Source: Cinnamomum chago | Taxonomy: Eukaryota > Streptophyta > Magnoliopsida > Laurales > Lauraceae | NCBI GenBank assembly: GCA_038049695.1 | Contig: CP142452.1 | Location: forward strand, 74,780,501 to 74,844,500 | Direction of reading: 5' to 3' | DNA: 64,000 bases | Shown here: piece by piece, positions 11,905 through 24,543 of the stretch | Numbering within the stretch: position 1 is the stretch's first letter | How the letters are laid out: every line of letters begins with the position of its first letter | Notes under the pieces: model-generated | What the model was told of the DNA's origin: nothing | The model's input: the letters and a program-made list of their open reading frames with translations, nothing else | Databases searched by the model: none | Translations under genes and position numbers: made by a program

Positions 11905-14900
11905 TTGTCAAATCACATGGCATCTAATACAGGGAATATGAAAGCACCTTTGTTTGATGGCTCTAATTACTCCTTCTGGAAGATCAGAATGCAGGCCTTC
12001 ATTAAATCACTTGGCTATGATGTCTGGGAGGCTGTCAGAGTCGGTTACAATGCTGCCATCGTACCCACTGATGCTGCAACGAAGAAGTTAGCAGACAACG
12101 ACTCCAAGGCGCAGAATGCACTCTTTAGTGGTCTTGTGGACAGCGAGCTGGTCAAAGTTATTGCATGCAAAACAGCCAAGGAAATATGGGACAAGTTGCA
12201 AAGCATTCATGAAGGTGATGAGAAGATTAAAGAAGCAAAGTTGCAAACCCATCGCTCTCAATTCGAGTCTCTTCGCATGGAGGAAAGCGAGAATATTGAT
12301 TCTTACTTGCAACGAGTGAATGAAGTCACGAATGACATTCGTGGACTAGGGGAGGAAATTAAGGAACCAGTCATCGTCAAAAAGGTTCTAAGATCTCTTC
12401 TTTCCCGGTTTGATTCCAAAGTCTCTGCCATTGAAGAAGCTAAGGATCTGAATGCCTTCACCATGGATGAATTGCATGGTACACTCACTGCCTACGAGAT
12501 GCGCATAGGCAAGACATCATCATCTGATAGAGAAGCGGCCTTCAAAGCTCAGAAGAAAGGGAAAGAAATTACTGGTCATGAGGCTGATACTGAAGATGAT
12601 GAGCTTGAGGCTCAATTTGTTAGAAAGCTGAAGAAAGGAAGCAATGGAAAGTACAAAGGGAAGCTACCCTTTAAATGCTTCAATTGTGGAGGTGTTGGCC
12701 ATTTTGCTGCCAAGTGTCCGCTGAAAGAAGACAATGATAATGACTCTTATACTGATAAGAGTAAAAGGAAGAAAAATTTCAGAAAAGGGGGCAAAGCACA
12801 AACCTTTATAAGCCAACAAGATGACAGCACATCTGAAACTTCAAACGATGATGAATCAACTGAAGCTCTCTTCATGGTTACTGTTGAAGAAGAAGAGGAG
12901 CAAGAGCTGGAAGAAGAAGAGGAGGCCGAGGTCAATCTTGAAGAAGAACTCATTGCTGCACTTGAGGAGCTTAGCATGGAGCGTAAAACAAGTAAGAAAA
13001 ATCTGAAACTTCTCCATGAATCTGAAAGTTCAGTTATTGCTTTGAAAACTCAAGTTGAAGAATATAAAAGAATGGTGGAAGTCCTTGAAAATCAAATAAG
13101 TATCAAAAAGGAAGAGGCTATGAAACTTGAAACTGAAATCGCTAGAGCAAAGGCTGAAAACTTGGAAAGTAGACAAAAACTCAAAGCGCTCCAAGCGATT
13201 GAAGGGACAATGAAACTCAATGAAATTCTGAAAGTTCAAAAGCCCTTCCACAATAAATTTGGTATTGGATTTGAGATCGGAGAATCCTCTAAGGCTACAC
13301 CTTCTTTGTCTATGAAACAAAGTGCTATACCTCTCAAGGCCACAAAGCTTCAAATTCAGCCTAGTATTGAGATGGTAAATAAGAAAAGGTTTGTGGAGTT
13401 TAATCAGCCACCTAAGAAAGGAAGGATGTTCAGATTCTACGGTTATTGCTTTCATTGTAATAGATATGGTCATAAAAGAACTGATTGTAGATTCTATGTG
13501 AGAAACAGTCCTTTAGTGACTAGGAACCCTTTTTCAATCCTAAACGGCCACAAAATTGAGTGCCATAAGTGTTATAATTATGGACACTTGGCTAGGGATT
13601 GTAGATTGCCTATTACTAACCAATTTCAGGTTGAAAAGAAACCCAAGTTAGTCAAGGCTTGGAGGGCAAAGAAAAGTGCAGAAAATACCAAGGAATCGCT
13701 CATTGTGCAAATGGCATTCAATGCACAAAAGAAGGCAGCACCATGGGTCCTTGATAGTGGCTGTTCAAGCCATATGACAGGTGATAAAGATAAATTCATC
13801 AAATTACAGCACTATGAAGGCGGATCAGTGAAGTTTGGTAACAATGATGGTGCCAAGATTTGCGGAAAAGGTGTTGTTCAGCTAATGGCAAACAAGATCA
13901 AATCAGAAGAAGTCTTATATGTGTCTGGACTGAGACACAACTTGCTAAGTGTGAGCCAGATCTGTGACAAGGGCCACGAAGTTGCCTTCACAAAGAATGG
14001 GTTTGTTATCAAGAAGTGTAGCAACGACAAAACAGTGGCTACTGGATCTAGGACTGCTGGGAATCTCTATACATTATCAGATGGAGCTGAAAAGACTTGC
14101 TTAATAAGTCGGGCAGAGGAAAGTTGGTTGTGGCACAAACGCCTAGGACATCTAAGTTTTGATAACATGTCAAAAATTTGCAAATCAAAGGCTGTAAGAG
14201 GTATGTCTACAGTTGAAAAGCCTTCCAACCCCATTTGTGATTCCTGTCAAAAGGGAAAGCAAACGAGGGTAATGTTCAAGTCAAAGGAGCATCATTCAAA
14301 GAAACCTCTTGAGCTAGTGCACACTGATCTCTGTGGTCCTATGCGAACTCGAAGCACCAATGGAGATAAGTATTTCATGTTATGCATTGATGATTATACT
14401 CGTATGACATGGGTATTGTTTCTTAAGCATAAACATCAAGCACTTGATCGGTTCAAAGTGTTTAAAGCACAGGTTGAGAACATGCTAGGGAAGCGAATCA
14501 AGACGCTAAGGTCTGATCGTGGAGGCGAATTCACATCTGAAGAATTTACCAAGTTCTGTGAGCATCATGGCATTCAACGGCAATACTCAGCCCCTAGAAC
14601 TCCACAGCAGAATGGAGTTGTTGAACGCAAGAACCGCACCGTGCAGGAGATGGCACGCACTATGCTGGTTGAGAGCAAATTGGCTAATAAATACTGGAAG
14701 GAAGCAATTCATACGGCTGTATACATTCAGAATCGATGCTTGATCAGGCCACATGAAGACAAAACTCCCTATGGGCTATGGTTTGGAAGAAAAGCAACAG
14801 TCAAGCACTTCAGAGTCTTCGGTAGCAAGTGTTATATCAAGCGGCTCGAACAAAATCCAGGAAAATTCGAGGAAAGAGCCGATGAAGGTATATTTCTGGG

Positions 14901-16758
14901 TTACTCCTCCTCTAGTAAGGCTTACCGGTGTCTTAACAAAAGGACCAGAAAGATCATAGAAAGTGCTGATGTTAGAATTAATGAACATCATGAATCCATG
15001 CCTATGTCTAGTGAAGGAAGCACAATTTATGAAAATCTCTCTGAATCAGAGAATGAAAGGTCTGAATCCAATACATCAAGGGATAGTTCAGAAGTCACCT
15101 CTCCTACTAAACATAGGACTTGGGTAGAGCACCACCCTAAGGATCAAATCATTGGAGATCCTCAGGCCGGTGTTCAAACTAGACAAAGTGTAGTTAGCAA
15201 TTACTCACTTGTGTCCACCATTGAACCCAAGACTGTGGCTGAAGCCAGTCTCGATGAAAGTTGGTTGAAAGCTATGCATGAGGAGTTGGAGCAAATAGAG
15301 AAGAACTCCACATGGGAACTAGTTCCTAGACCTACTGATAAGAATGTTATTGGTACTAAATGGGTCTTTCGGAATAAGTTGAATGAAGATGGTCAGGTCA
15401 TAAGAAACAAAGCAAGGTTGGTTTGTAAAGGCTATGCTCAAGTTGAAGGCATAGATTTTGAAGAGACCTTTGCACCGGTGGCTCGTCTGGAAGCCATTCG
15501 TATGTTTCTTGCATTGGCTGCATACAAAACCTTCAAGGTTTTTCAGATGGATGTAAAGTCAGCTTTCTTGAATGGATTACTGGAAGAAGAGGTATACATT
15601 GAGCAACCTGATGGTTTTCTCATTAGCAAAAATTCAGACCTAGTGTGCAAGCTGAACAAAGCTCTTTATGGACTGAAGCAAGCGCCAAGGGCGTGGTATG
15701 CAAGACTAGACCTCTATCTCCGCAAGATCGGTTTTGGAAAAGGACTGGTTGATAGCAATCTTTATGTCAAAACAGAGTTAAGCAAACAGCTGGTTGTTAT
15801 CGTTTATGTCGATGACATAATCTTTGGCGGAAATGATGAAGAATTGTGCAGGAATTTTGCTGAAGAGATGAAGAAAGAATTTGAGATGTCAATGCTTGGA
15901 GAACTGAAGTTCTTTCTTGGTTTGCAAGTTCAGCAGCTGAATCACGGTATCTTCATATCACAGATGAAGTACATCAAGGAAATGCTGAAGCGTTTTAACA
16001 TGGAAGACAGCAAGCCAGTGAGCACACCAATGTCAACAAACACAAAGCTAAGCAAAGATGATAAGGGTTCGTCTGTTGATCACACCACCTATCGATCTAT
16101 GATAGGAAGCTTGCTCTACTTGACTGCTACAAGACCGGATCTTCTACAAGCAGTATGTATGGTGGCTCGATTTCAAGCATCCCCAACTGAAACGCATCTT
16201 ACAGCAGTAAAAAGGATCTTTCGATATCTGAAAGGTACTATGGAGCTTGGTATCTGGTATCCCAAAGGCAAATCCTTCACTCTTGTTGCATACTCTGACA
16301 CCGATTGGGCTGGATGTATAGATGATCGGAAGAGTACAAGCGGTGGCGCATTCTATCTTGGTGAAAGGTTGGTGGCATGGCACAGTAAGAAGCAAGATTC
16401 AGTATCCCTTTCGACAGCGGAAGCGGAATATATTGCAGCGGCAACTTGTTGTACGCAAGTGCTGTGGATGCGGCAAATGCTCTCTGATCTAGGAGTTCAA
16501 ACAACTGATCCTGCGCCGATCCTATGTGATAACACGAGTGCAATTCACATCTCTAAGAATCCTGTTCAGCACTCTCGAACGAAGCATGTTGCAATCCGCT
16601 ATCACTTTCTCAAAGAAAAGGTTGCTGCTGGAGAGGTAAAGTTGGATTATGTTCCAACCACTGAACAAGTAGCTGATATCTTCACAAAGCCTCTACCAAA
16701 GGAAGTCTTCGAGTATCTTCGTAAGAAATTGGGAGTTACTCACTCTCCCAAGACTTAG
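11905..16758 (+). CDS. Copia-B Gag-Pol polyprotein
   Basis: 1617 residues in one frame. Gag starts [23 protein letters not shown] knuckle lies near residue 258 ([14 protein letters not shown]). An acidic Glu-rich coiled-coil stretch spans about residues 325-440, and two further CCHC knuckles lie near 515 ([14 protein letters not shown]) and 553 ([14 protein letters not shown]). The protease has [12 protein letters not shown] near 616. The GAG-pre-integrase motif ([12 protein letters not shown]) lies near 743 and the integrase core near 806-900. Reverse transcriptase has YVDD at 1301, and RNase H runs to the ADIFTKPLP end. Three knuckles with a coiled coil make this Gag longer than the common copia form. 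The lineage is SIRE- or Tork-like, unresolved; no envelope-like frame follows. Confidence 0.95.
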   Translation: MSNHMASNTGNMKAPLFDGSNYSFWKIRMQAFIKSLGYDVWEAVRVGYNAAIVPTDAATKKLADNDSKAQNALFSGLVDSELVKVIACKTAKEIWDKLQSIHEGDEKIKEAKLQTHRSQFESLRMEESENIDSYLQRVNEVTNDIRGLGEEIKEPVIVKKVLRSLLSRFDSKVSAIEEAKDLNAFTMDELHGTLTAYEMRIGKTSSSDREAAFKAQKKGKEITGHEADTEDDELEAQFVRKLKKGSNGKYKGKLPFKCFNCGGVGHFAAKCPLKEDNDNDSYTDKSKRKKNFRKGGKAQTFISQQDDSTSETSNDDESTEALFMVTVEEEEEQELEEEEEAEVNLEEELIAALEELSMERKTSKKNLKLLHESESSVIALKTQVEEYKRMVEVLENQISIKKEEAMKLETEIARAKAENLESRQKLKALQAIEGTMKLNEILKVQKPFHNKFGIGFEIGESSKATPSLSMKQSAIPLKATKLQIQPSIEMVNKKRFVEFNQPPKKGRMFRFYGYCFHCNRYGHKRTDCRFYVRNSPLVTRNPFSILNGHKIECHKCYNYGHLARDCRLPITNQFQVEKKPKLVKAWRAKKSAENTKESLIVQMAFNAQKKAAPWVLDSGCSSHMTGDKDKFIKLQHYEGGSVKFGNNDGAKICGKGVVQLMANKIKSEEVLYVSGLRHNLLSVSQICDKGHEVAFTKNGFVIKKCSNDKTVATGSRTAGNLYTLSDGAEKTCLISRAEESWLWHKRLGHLSFDNMSKICKSKAVRGMSTVEKPSNPICDSCQKGKQTRVMFKSKEHHSKKPLELVHTDLCGPMRTRSTNGDKYFMLCIDDYTRMTWVLFLKHKHQALDRFKVFKAQVENMLGKRIKTLRSDRGGEFTSEEFTKFCEHHGIQRQYSAPRTPQQNGVVERKNRTVQEMARTMLVESKLANKYWKEAIHTAVYIQNRCLIRPHEDKTPYGLWFGRKATVKHFRVFGSKCYIKRLEQNPGKFEERADEGIFLGYSSSSKAYRCLNKRTRKIIESADVRINEHHESMPMSSEGSTIYENLSESENERSESNTSRDSSEVTSPTKHRTWVEHHPKDQIIGDPQAGVQTRQSVVSNYSLVSTIEPKTVAEASLDESWLKAMHEELEQIEKNSTWELVPRPTDKNVIGTKWVFRNKLNEDGQVIRNKARLVCKGYAQVEGIDFEETFAPVARLEAIRMFLALAAYKTFKVFQMDVKSAFLNGLLEEEVYIEQPDGFLISKNSDLVCKLNKALYGLKQAPRAWYARLDLYLRKIGFGKGLVDSNLYVKTELSKQLVVIVYVDDIIFGGNDEELCRNFAEEMKKEFEMSMLGELKFFLGLQVQQLNHGIFISQMKYIKEMLKRFNMEDSKPVSTPMSTNTKLSKDDKGSSVDHTTYRSMIGSLLYLTATRPDLLQAVCMVARFQASPTETHLTAVKRIFRYLKGTMELGIWYPKGKSFTLVAYSDTDWAGCIDDRKSTSGGAFYLGERLVAWHSKKQDSVSLSTAEAEYIAAATCCTQVLWMRQMLSDLGVQTTDPAPILCDNTSAIHISKNPVQHSRTKHVAIRYHFLKEKVAAGEVKLDYVPTTEQVADIFTKPLPKEVFEYLRKKLGVTHSPKT

Positions 16759-16981
16759 AAGACCTTCGCGCAAGGGGGAGCAAATTTTCAATTTGTTTTT
16801 GCTCCTTCCACAGTCCCTTTGGATTTGTTGTCAAAGGGGGAGACAGTGTGGTCATTGAAAGCATGAAGACAGGGGGAGACCTTGGTATGGATTACTGAAG
16901 GTCTGTATGCTCCAAGTAGAAGCTCAGCATGCATGTTCCATGCATGTTCCAAGTGTTGCCAACAATTCCAAAGGGGGAGAT
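16759..16981 (+). promoter_or_regulatory. Copia-B polypurine tract cluster
   Basis: Four G-rich purine tracts with the core GGGGGAG lie between the polyprotein stop and the 3' LTR. The last (AAAGGGGGAGAT) abuts the LTR and is the likely plus-strand primer. Confidence 0.8.
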
Positions 16982-17971
16982 TGTTGGAATTTGAGATTCT
17001 TCGAGACAATTAATGAAGAGTTAAAAATGATTATGCGTTGGAATTATTGTCAACACATTGTCACAAGCATTGCAAACAAGTCAGAGGCCATGGAGACAGA
17101 GGTTTCACGAGCTAGAGCGCGACTATGCAATTTCCAAACAGCAGCAGACAGCAGCCTCGCGCGCTCGAGCGCGTGAAGGTGCGCTCGAGCGCGCACAGTC
17201 GGATTCAGCCAAAGTCGAGACAGCAGTCTCGCGCGCTCGAGCGCGTGTAGGTGCGCTCGAGCGCGTGAGCGGAGAATTTTTAGGATCTTCACGATTTCGT
17301 ATTTCTTTGATGGAAATCTATGTTTAAGATGACCTAATCTTATTTAAGAGGAGATTAGACTCGTGGAAGGGTGTGGGGGAAGTATCTCTTCTATCATACA
17401 AAGGTGAGGAGAGTTTTTCAAGAGAGATTTAGAGAGAAGAGTGATTGTGAGAAGAAGGTGCTGCTGGGATTGCTGTGTTGCAGGTTTCTACAGCAAGTGT
17501 GGACGAGAATGTGCTCATGAAGATGATGATTCGTTCATAGATAAGTGTCTCTCTGTTTATAACTTAAAATTCAATTTGTAAGGGATTGAGAGAGAGAGAT
17601 TGTAGAGGGGAAGGGCTGTAGAAAGAACTAAACTCTTATTCTGTAAAACATCAAGTGGGTGCTTGGTGTTGGGGATTTGGTGATCCTGTCTGTTGGTGCA
17701 GACATATTGGAAAGGGAGTAGGTGCTTCCTAGATAGTGGGTGCTATCTGAAACTCAAGGGTGGGTGCTCTTTGTCGTTGGTGCGACTAAATAGATTCAGA
17801 CCTATTCCGGATCGGTGTTCGGAAAGTCTTTGAACCGTGGACGTAGCCTTTTTGGTGAACCACGTTAAATCTGTTGTCCGTATGTGTGATTTGATCTTTT
17901 GTTGTTGAAATTGGACCTGATTTTAGAGATCACTGATTCACCCCCCCTCTCAGTGATCGCGATATCCAACA
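16982..17971 (+). repeat. Copia-B 3' LTR
   Basis: 990 bp, almost identical to the 5' LTR, with the same four GCGCTCGAGCGC palindromes. Confidence 0.95.
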
Positions 17972-19607
17972 CAAGAGATTGATGAACCTAGACAGAGTAA
18001 GCGGGCTAGAACATCAAAAACGTTTGGTTCAGATTTTCTAACATTTCTGTTAGAAGATGAGCGTCAAAGCTTAAAAGAAGCGGTGTCCAGTCCAGAGGCA
18101 CCATATTGGAAATAGGCAATAAATAGTGAAATTGAATCCATTTTGCAAAACCATACATGGGAACTTGTAGATCTCCCACAAAGTTGTAAAACTCTTGGAT
18201 GCAAGTGGATATTCAAGAGAAAGATGAAAGTAGATGACTCAATCGATAAGTACAAGGCCAGGCTTGTTGTTAAAGGGTACAGACAGAAAGAAGGCTTGAA
18301 CTATTTTGATACTTATTCACCAGTGACGAGAATAACATCCATTCGAATGTTAATAGCAATTGCTGTTATATACAATCTCGAGATACATCAAATGGATGTA
18401 AAGACATCTTTTCTCAATGGTGAATTAGACGAGGAGATATATATGGAACAACCAGAAGGGTTTAATGTTCCAGGTCAAACTAAGAAAGTTTGTTGGCTTG
18501 TCAAATCTCTATATGGATTAAAACAAGCACCAAAGTAGTGGCATGAGAAATTTGACAGCTTGATGATGTCAAATGGGTTTAAGATCAATGAATGTGACAA
18601 ATGTATATATGTCAAGAACACTAACAATGGCTGTCATTATTTGTTTATATGTTGATGATTTGCTCATTATGGGTAGTAATGCTGATATCATTCAATCTAC
18701 CAAGAGAATGTTAAATAATAAGTTTGACATGAAAGATTTAAGTGTTGCAGATGTCATACTCGAGATAAAAATCTCTAAAACATCAAATGGATTGATATTA
18801 TCTCAATCACACTATATTGAGAAAATACTCAAAAAATATAATCAAGATAATAGCAATGTAGCAAGGACACCTATAGATATTAGTATTCATTTATCCAAGA
18901 ATAATGAAAAAGGCATATCACAACAAGAATATGCACAAATAATTGGCAGCCTAATGTATGTGATGAATTGCACTCGTCCTGACATTGCATATGCTGTTAG
19001 TAAATTGATTAGATACACAAGTAACCCTGGATCAGACCATTGGAAGGCCTTAGTCCGGGTTCTAAGATATTTAAAATACACCCAAGACTATGGTTTGCAT
19101 TACTCTAAATATCCAACTGTACTTGAGGGCTATTGTGATGCCAACTGGATATCAGATATCAAAGATTCAAAGTCCACAAGTGGATATCTATTTACACTTG
19201 GTGGTGCAGCGGTATCATGGAAATCTTCTAAACAAACATGCATTGCTAGATCCACTATGGAATCTGAGTTTATTGCATTGGATAAAGCTGGCGAAGAAGC
19301 TGAGTGACTTTGTCAATTCCTCGAAGATATTTCAATGTGGTCAAAACCTGTGCCTCCTATCTGCATTTATTGCGATAGTCAATCAGCAATTGGAAGGGCA
19401 CATAGTACAATATATAATGGTAAGTCTCGACATATTCGTCGAAGGCATAATTCCGTGAGACAACTGCTCTCTAATGGCATTATGACAATTGAGTACATAA
19501 AGTTCATAGATAATATTGCAGATCCTTTAACCAAAGGATTAGCGAGAGAGCAAGTAAATCGTTCATCGAGGGGAATGGGCTTAAAGCCTATAAATGAAAA
19601 GTTGCCA
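17972..19607 (+). CDS. Copia-A reverse transcriptase and RNase H region
   Basis: The right-hand half of copia-A after the nested insertion. Reverse transcriptase blocks are plain ([41 protein letters not shown], and a YVDD box near 18645). They are followed by an RNase H tail with [19 protein letters not shown] and an ADPLTKGL end. The region lies in several frames because the element is broken, so no single protein is implied. Confidence 0.85.
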
Positions 19608-20178
19608 TAATGGAAACCCTACCTAGTTGACTGGAGATCCCAAGATCTAGGTTCAAAGGGACAACCAAATTGTGTGTGACTTAACGAAATCACTATGGAG
19701 ATAAAATCTCCTGCTCATTCCTATGATATTAACAGTGATACCTGCAGCGGAAATTAGGATAAGCAACGTTTTTAATGATTCTTATATCTTGACTAATTAG
19801 ATGGGGTATAGCAGGATACTCTTAATAAGAATCACCTATGTGAGTGTGAACTGGGCCGATTCTATGAGAATAATAAGGCTAAATTCTCTAAAGCACTCAT
19901 GAAACCAGGTATTGTTCAGGGCCAAAATGAACACAATCATGAGAACCAACTGTGTCCGGAAAGATTCTGTGTGAACTTTATTGTTCGGCTTGCGCAAAAG
20001 GCTGAACAGTTCAAGACATCATGTTCACTGTTCAACCAGTAAATTTGATAGTACTTCACAAGGGAAGGTTCAAGGCCACAAGCTACCTTTCTCTATACAA
20101 AAAACTCCAAATTGTACTCTCTCTGTGTGTCTGCATATCATTTCATTGCTTTCGGTCAATTTCATTCATGTGGGGGAT
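19608..20178 (+). other. Copia-A 3' untranslated part and polypurine tract
   Basis: Non-coding tail between RNase H and the 3' LTR. It ends in GTGGGGGAT, the polypurine tract that primes plus-strand synthesis, directly before the LTR at 20179. Confidence 0.75.
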
Positions 20179-21233
20179 TGTTGGAAAAATGGCTAAAAGC
20201 TACACTAGTTTTTGTCAACTTTGAGCCAAAAACTAAGTGGGACCCACTTATCCTTTTGGGTGGGAATACATGGGAACGTAATCTACTCCATGAGTAGATT
20301 ATGGACATGTATTGAGTTGCTCTAATCCATTTAGGAGTGAATGAGAAATTGCCTCCTAAACACCACTACTCGAACATGTTAAACATGGAAACAAAAGGAA
20401 GTGGTGAACTTGCTTCCCACATTGCTTGAGAGCAAAACATTCCTTGAGTATAAATATACTTACCTTGGTAGTATAAGATGAGCCCTAAGGGGTACCCCAC
20501 TTTTGTGGGGGAGGGAGGACTTAGATCAAGGTAGGGTCACCACCACACACGCACGCGTGCGTCACCCTGCACAGAACCGGGCATGGGCTTCACACGTGAG
20601 TTGGGCCTGGCTCGGCCCACTACCCATTTAGTATTTTTTTTGGAGAAGTTTTATTTAATAAAATTTTCTTTTTACAAATGGGATGTGTCTTTAGTGGTGT
20701 GTCCTTTCGCATCTGAAAGGTGTGTCCTAAGTAGCATCTGTTCACTGAACAGTCACTGTTCTGAACAGATGCAACCCCATGGAAGATACCTATTACAAGC
20801 TATTTATAGGCATTTTGTTCATGACTTTTGATAATCCAATTCGCTGCTGTTGCATACCATTTCGAGTCATTTTCGTTGTCAAAGAGAGAGTCCTGCTGCT
20901 ACACCTTTGGTTTGCCTGTCACACAGCTTATAGTGCTGCAACTGTTGTGAGACCGATCATTGTATCCTGGGAGGCAATCGATGTTGAAGCTCGTAAGCAC
21001 CATTGCGGGGGCGAATTTGTCTTAAGGACATAGTGTTAAAACACCAGCCTTGATCAATCATCTTCTGTGAATTTTGTGATTAATTACTTCAACAATAGAG
21101 TACTGTTTTCTGCCAGCAAAAGTAAGTAAAATTTCCATTACATGTTTTGAGTTACGGTTGTTCCCGTTTCACTGCTGTGAGGACTGTATCCTATATATAT
21201 ACCGAACTATTACTGTATGTACTCTCACTAACA
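20179..21233 (+). repeat. Copia-A 3' LTR
   Basis: 1055 bp, about 4-5% diverged from the 5' LTR and shorter through small gaps. It ends CTCACTAACA and is followed at once by the target duplication AGAAG. Confidence 0.92.
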
Positions 21234-21238
21234 AGAAG

Positions 21239-21977
21239 CTCTATAGAAATGGAAAGCTCGAGTTAGATTCTTCCATCATATTTTGTAACACCCAAATATA
21301 TTGTCCAATTCATTGTCTGACTCATTGGCACACAATACTTCTCACCTATCCAATGACCCACGGCCAATATCCCTCACATTGCTGACAATGGGAGAATCAA
21401 GAAGATTGCAAAAAAAGAAGATGGAAGAGGAGCGAGAGGAGTTTTGGTTGGTTGATGGAGGTTAGAATCCAGATGAACCATGCCATTGAGGGCACCATGA
21501 GGGATAGGGTAACTTGTCAACCGGGTTTTTATTGATATCTTCTATGCTTTTCAAACACATGTAGTTTCAAACAATAGAAATATAGAGTTAGAGATTGGTT
21601 CCACGTTTTAATTTAGTTTTTATGTATAGTATCCTTTCCTTTTGAATTCATGTTCAATTCCTTACTTTCCTAAATCAGTTTTTAGAACTTTGAGGTTCAT
21701 GTTATTTAATATTAGCAACTTTACACTTTTCTTTCTAAGAGACGTTTTGGTTATGGTGTTTTTATTTTTAATTTTTTAGATTTTACTTGAATTTGTGGGA
21801 TTTATAATAGAAGGTTATATTTAGATAATAGATTTGATTAGTGATATTTTACTATTTATCTAACTGTTATTGTGAGAATCTTTAAGTGTAAGGTTGATTG
21901 AAATGGTAGATTGATGCGTTGAAATTTGTTTTGCAGTCTATGTAGACAGTAAAATTGAGTTTGATTGGTTATATTTT
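21239..21977 (+). pseudogene. MBD copy 2: decayed first exon and part of intron 1
   Basis: After the copia-A target duplication the sequence resumes with GCTCTATAGAAA, matching the leader of MBD copy 1 at about 782. From about 21388 it matches copy 1 exon 1: ACAATGGGA, then a Lys/Arg/Glu-rich stretch, then EEREEFW, aligned with EERDEFW of copy 1. The MBD start itself is badly eroded, with in-frame stops. The exon 1 donor is kept (GATAGG then GTAACT at 21509, against GATCGG then GTAATT in copy 1). Exon 2 is not seen: gypsy-1 begins at 21978 inside the presumed intron. It is a pseudogene fragment of the tandem pair. Confidence 0.75.
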
Positions 21978-24505
21978 GTCACATCCCGGTTCCAAATCAC
22001 CCTGGCCTAGGGTAATCTCCGAGGTGTGACACACGTACTCCCGCGTGCTGTACCTGTCTCGAGCCAGAAACAGCACACGAAGGAGAGGAAACCAACCTTT
22101 CATAAATTGGATTTAATCCATATATCATTCCTGTAAAAGTATCATTTCCCATTCAGTCCATTTACATTCAGGTTTAAACAAAAATGGATTTACAATATAA
22201 CAGTGTTCTGCACAAGGAGGTTCTGAATGAATAGGGTTTACACATCATTATCAAAAGTATAACAAAAGATAGCTAAACCTAAGTGTGGCCCACACAAAAA
22301 GGGGTTAGCCACACAAAATGTTCATTTGCGCACTCCGAGGAAGGAAATTCTATGTTGACCCCAACTCAGGCCATTCCTCTAATCCTGACGGTACCGCGTC
22401 GGTAACCTCCTCTCCCTCCTTGGCCTCCGCAGAATCGGAGGCTAGATCTGTGTCTGTGACACCAAGAGTAGTACCATTAATATGATAATTAAGCAAGTAT
22501 ATCCAATAATAAGAATCTTTCATAATGTATCAATTTGAATTTAAGGCAAATCAATTGCGAGATGTCAAGAATAAGTATTAACTAGGCAAGTAGTGCAAAA
22601 TGAATAATGTATGATATTTTGGATCAACAAATTGAAAACATACTAATTGGCTACTACGTTAAGCTCATCCTCTCAATCAGAGAGCAAATCTAGTTGGGAT
22701 GTCACCAGCAGCCCGGCCAAAGGCTCACTGGCTACCCGGTTTGGAGTTCCGGAGCTCCAGATGACTTACTGCAATAGTCTCACATAACTAAACCAAGTGT
22801 AACCCCGTCGAGTATCACAAGGCTGAAGCTAAGTAGTGCCGACTCGATCAAATCAAATATAATCGAATTAAGATCGGAGTTGAGTAGGCTTTTATTCTCT
22901 TATTCATAATCGAATGGAATTTCATTCACATATCATTCTACTCACTCAATCCGTCTCTTTCTCAACGAATACCGAATTTGTATACATAATGAAATTTACA
23001 ATTTTCTATAAACAAGTGGACTTCATGAAGAAGGTTTGCTGTTTTATGAAGGAATTGAACTCCAATATGAAATGCTCCAATTTTAGAGGAATCAAGGTGA
23101 CTAAGGAATTACCCAATTAACTTATATATTATCGAATGAAGTCCTTCATCGTCCAATACAAGGTAAATTTAGAAAGTCAACGTATTACTACATCATTTGG
23201 TGTCACTAGTTAAGAGAATGATGTTAATTTTTCCAAACTAACCTTCATGGCATAATGTTGGACTAATACGTATTTGTTGGCCCAATTGTGAAGGTTAATG
23301 GTTCCATTCTATAGTCATAGAACAAAGAATTCCTTAAATTGCCTAGGGAATAGGGTAAGCACCTTAATTATCCATTCGGAACATTTAAGGTGGGTTAAGA
23401 TAGGCTAAGATGATAAGTCACTCTTAAAAGTTGGGTAAAAAAGGGCCCAGTTACAAAGGTTGGGTTCGCTCGAGCGGACCCCTTCCAGAAAGTTGAAGGT
23501 TCGAGCGCATTTTTTTGTTCGCTTGAACGGTGTATTCGCTCGAGCGAAGTGTCCAGTTCGCTCGAGCGAAGTGTCCAGAATTCCAGACTTCGGAATTCTC
23601 CTCTATTCCATTTCTTAGTCATTTCTATCACTCCTTTCACCACTACACTTGCAAAGAGAATGGAGCCTTCATGCTCCCATTCATCACATAACATCATATA
23701 ATACTTCTTTCCATTCATCATCCAATTTAAATAAAAGACTCAAACCCACTTGAAATGAGAAATAAGTTCATGAAGAAAGATTTCCTTGGAATCAATAAAA
23801 TTAACAACATGAAATTTCAAATTAATGCTTATACTTGCCTTTATGAGAGCTTTACAAAACTTCTACACACTCTTGATTCAAAAAGGGGCCAATTCCACAA
23901 TGTAATCCAAACCCTAATCACAATATACATGGAATAAGGGATAAATATGCATACTTGACCTAAAGATGAGTCTTTTGATGCTTTTCCCAACTCAAAACCT
24001 AAATAAAGGAGCTTAATACCTACCTCCTATCAAGGACTCCAATTTTTGCAAGGAAATGGACTTTGATGGAGAGAACTTCTAGTTCATGGAAGAAGGGAAG
24101 ATGGAGAAGATGAAGATGTAGCACCCTTCCTAGTTCTCAAAGCACATGCATTGCTTCTTGATGATTGGTAAAGAGAGAAGAAGAATGGAGGAAGATAATC
24201 GAGAGGAAGAAGAGTAGAGGAAAAGGTAATGAAGGAAAATGAAGGGTTAAGGCTTATAAGAGGTTCATTTTGCAAGAAAGCCCACAATTAATATCTATTC
24301 TCATTTTGAGCCAAATGAGGTTTTCTATTCTCATTTTGAGTCAACTCGATTTCACCTCACTTATTCACGGTTCAAGACTCGACTAATTCCGTCTATAGAG
24401 ACGAAATCGATATTAAGTACTATAGTTTATAACTAAACACCATTAATTTAGCTAAAATATACTTAATTAGTCTTAATCAAAGTTGAATCGGGTCGGGGTG
24501 TAACA
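21978..24505 (-). repeat. Gypsy-1 3' LTR
   Basis: About 2528 bp with TG/CA ends. It contains CG-centred palindromes: CGCTCGAGCG at 23467 and two copies of TTCGCTCGAGCGAA (23535 and 23557, 22 bp apart). Confidence 0.82.
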
Positions 24506-24543
24506 TTCCTCCCCAACTTGGGTTCATTCGGTCCTCCGAATGA

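Larger units (their letters stand above)
10860..17971 (+). mobile_element. Copia-B: young, whole-looking Ty1/copia element nested in copia-A
   Basis: LTRs at 10860-11850 (991 bp) and 16982-17971 (990 bp) differ at about three places by eye (~0.3%), so insertion is roughly 0.1 million years old. The flanks TAAGA and CAAGA look like a target duplication with one mismatch. After the 5' LTR comes TGGTATCAGAGCCC, the initiator-Met tRNA primer site. One uninterrupted polyprotein frame (11905-16758) follows, then four GGGGGAG tracts, the last abutting the 3' LTR. It looks whole. It split copia-A between integrase and reverse transcriptase. Confidence 0.96.
7171..21233 (+). mobile_element. Copia-A: Ty1/copia LTR retrotransposon, broken, hosting a nested copia
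   Basis: Both LTRs are present (7171-8281 and 20179-21233), begin TGTTGGAAAAATGG and end ACTCACTAACA (last bases). The element is flanked by a 5-bp target duplication AGAAG (7166-7170 and 21234-21238). Internal parts in order: Gag (8564-9709), protease/integrase (to about 10857), then the nested copia-B (10860-17971), then reverse transcriptase and RNase H (about 17972-19607). A polypurine tract TGGGGGAT abuts the 3' LTR. The order PR-IN-RT-RH marks Ty1/copia; lineage (Tork- or Ivana-like) is not resolved. The reading is interrupted at about half a dozen places besides the nested insertion. The LTRs differ by roughly 4-5% over the part I compared, suggesting an age near 2 million years. It landed in the 5' region of the second MBD copy. 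Confidence 0.93.
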
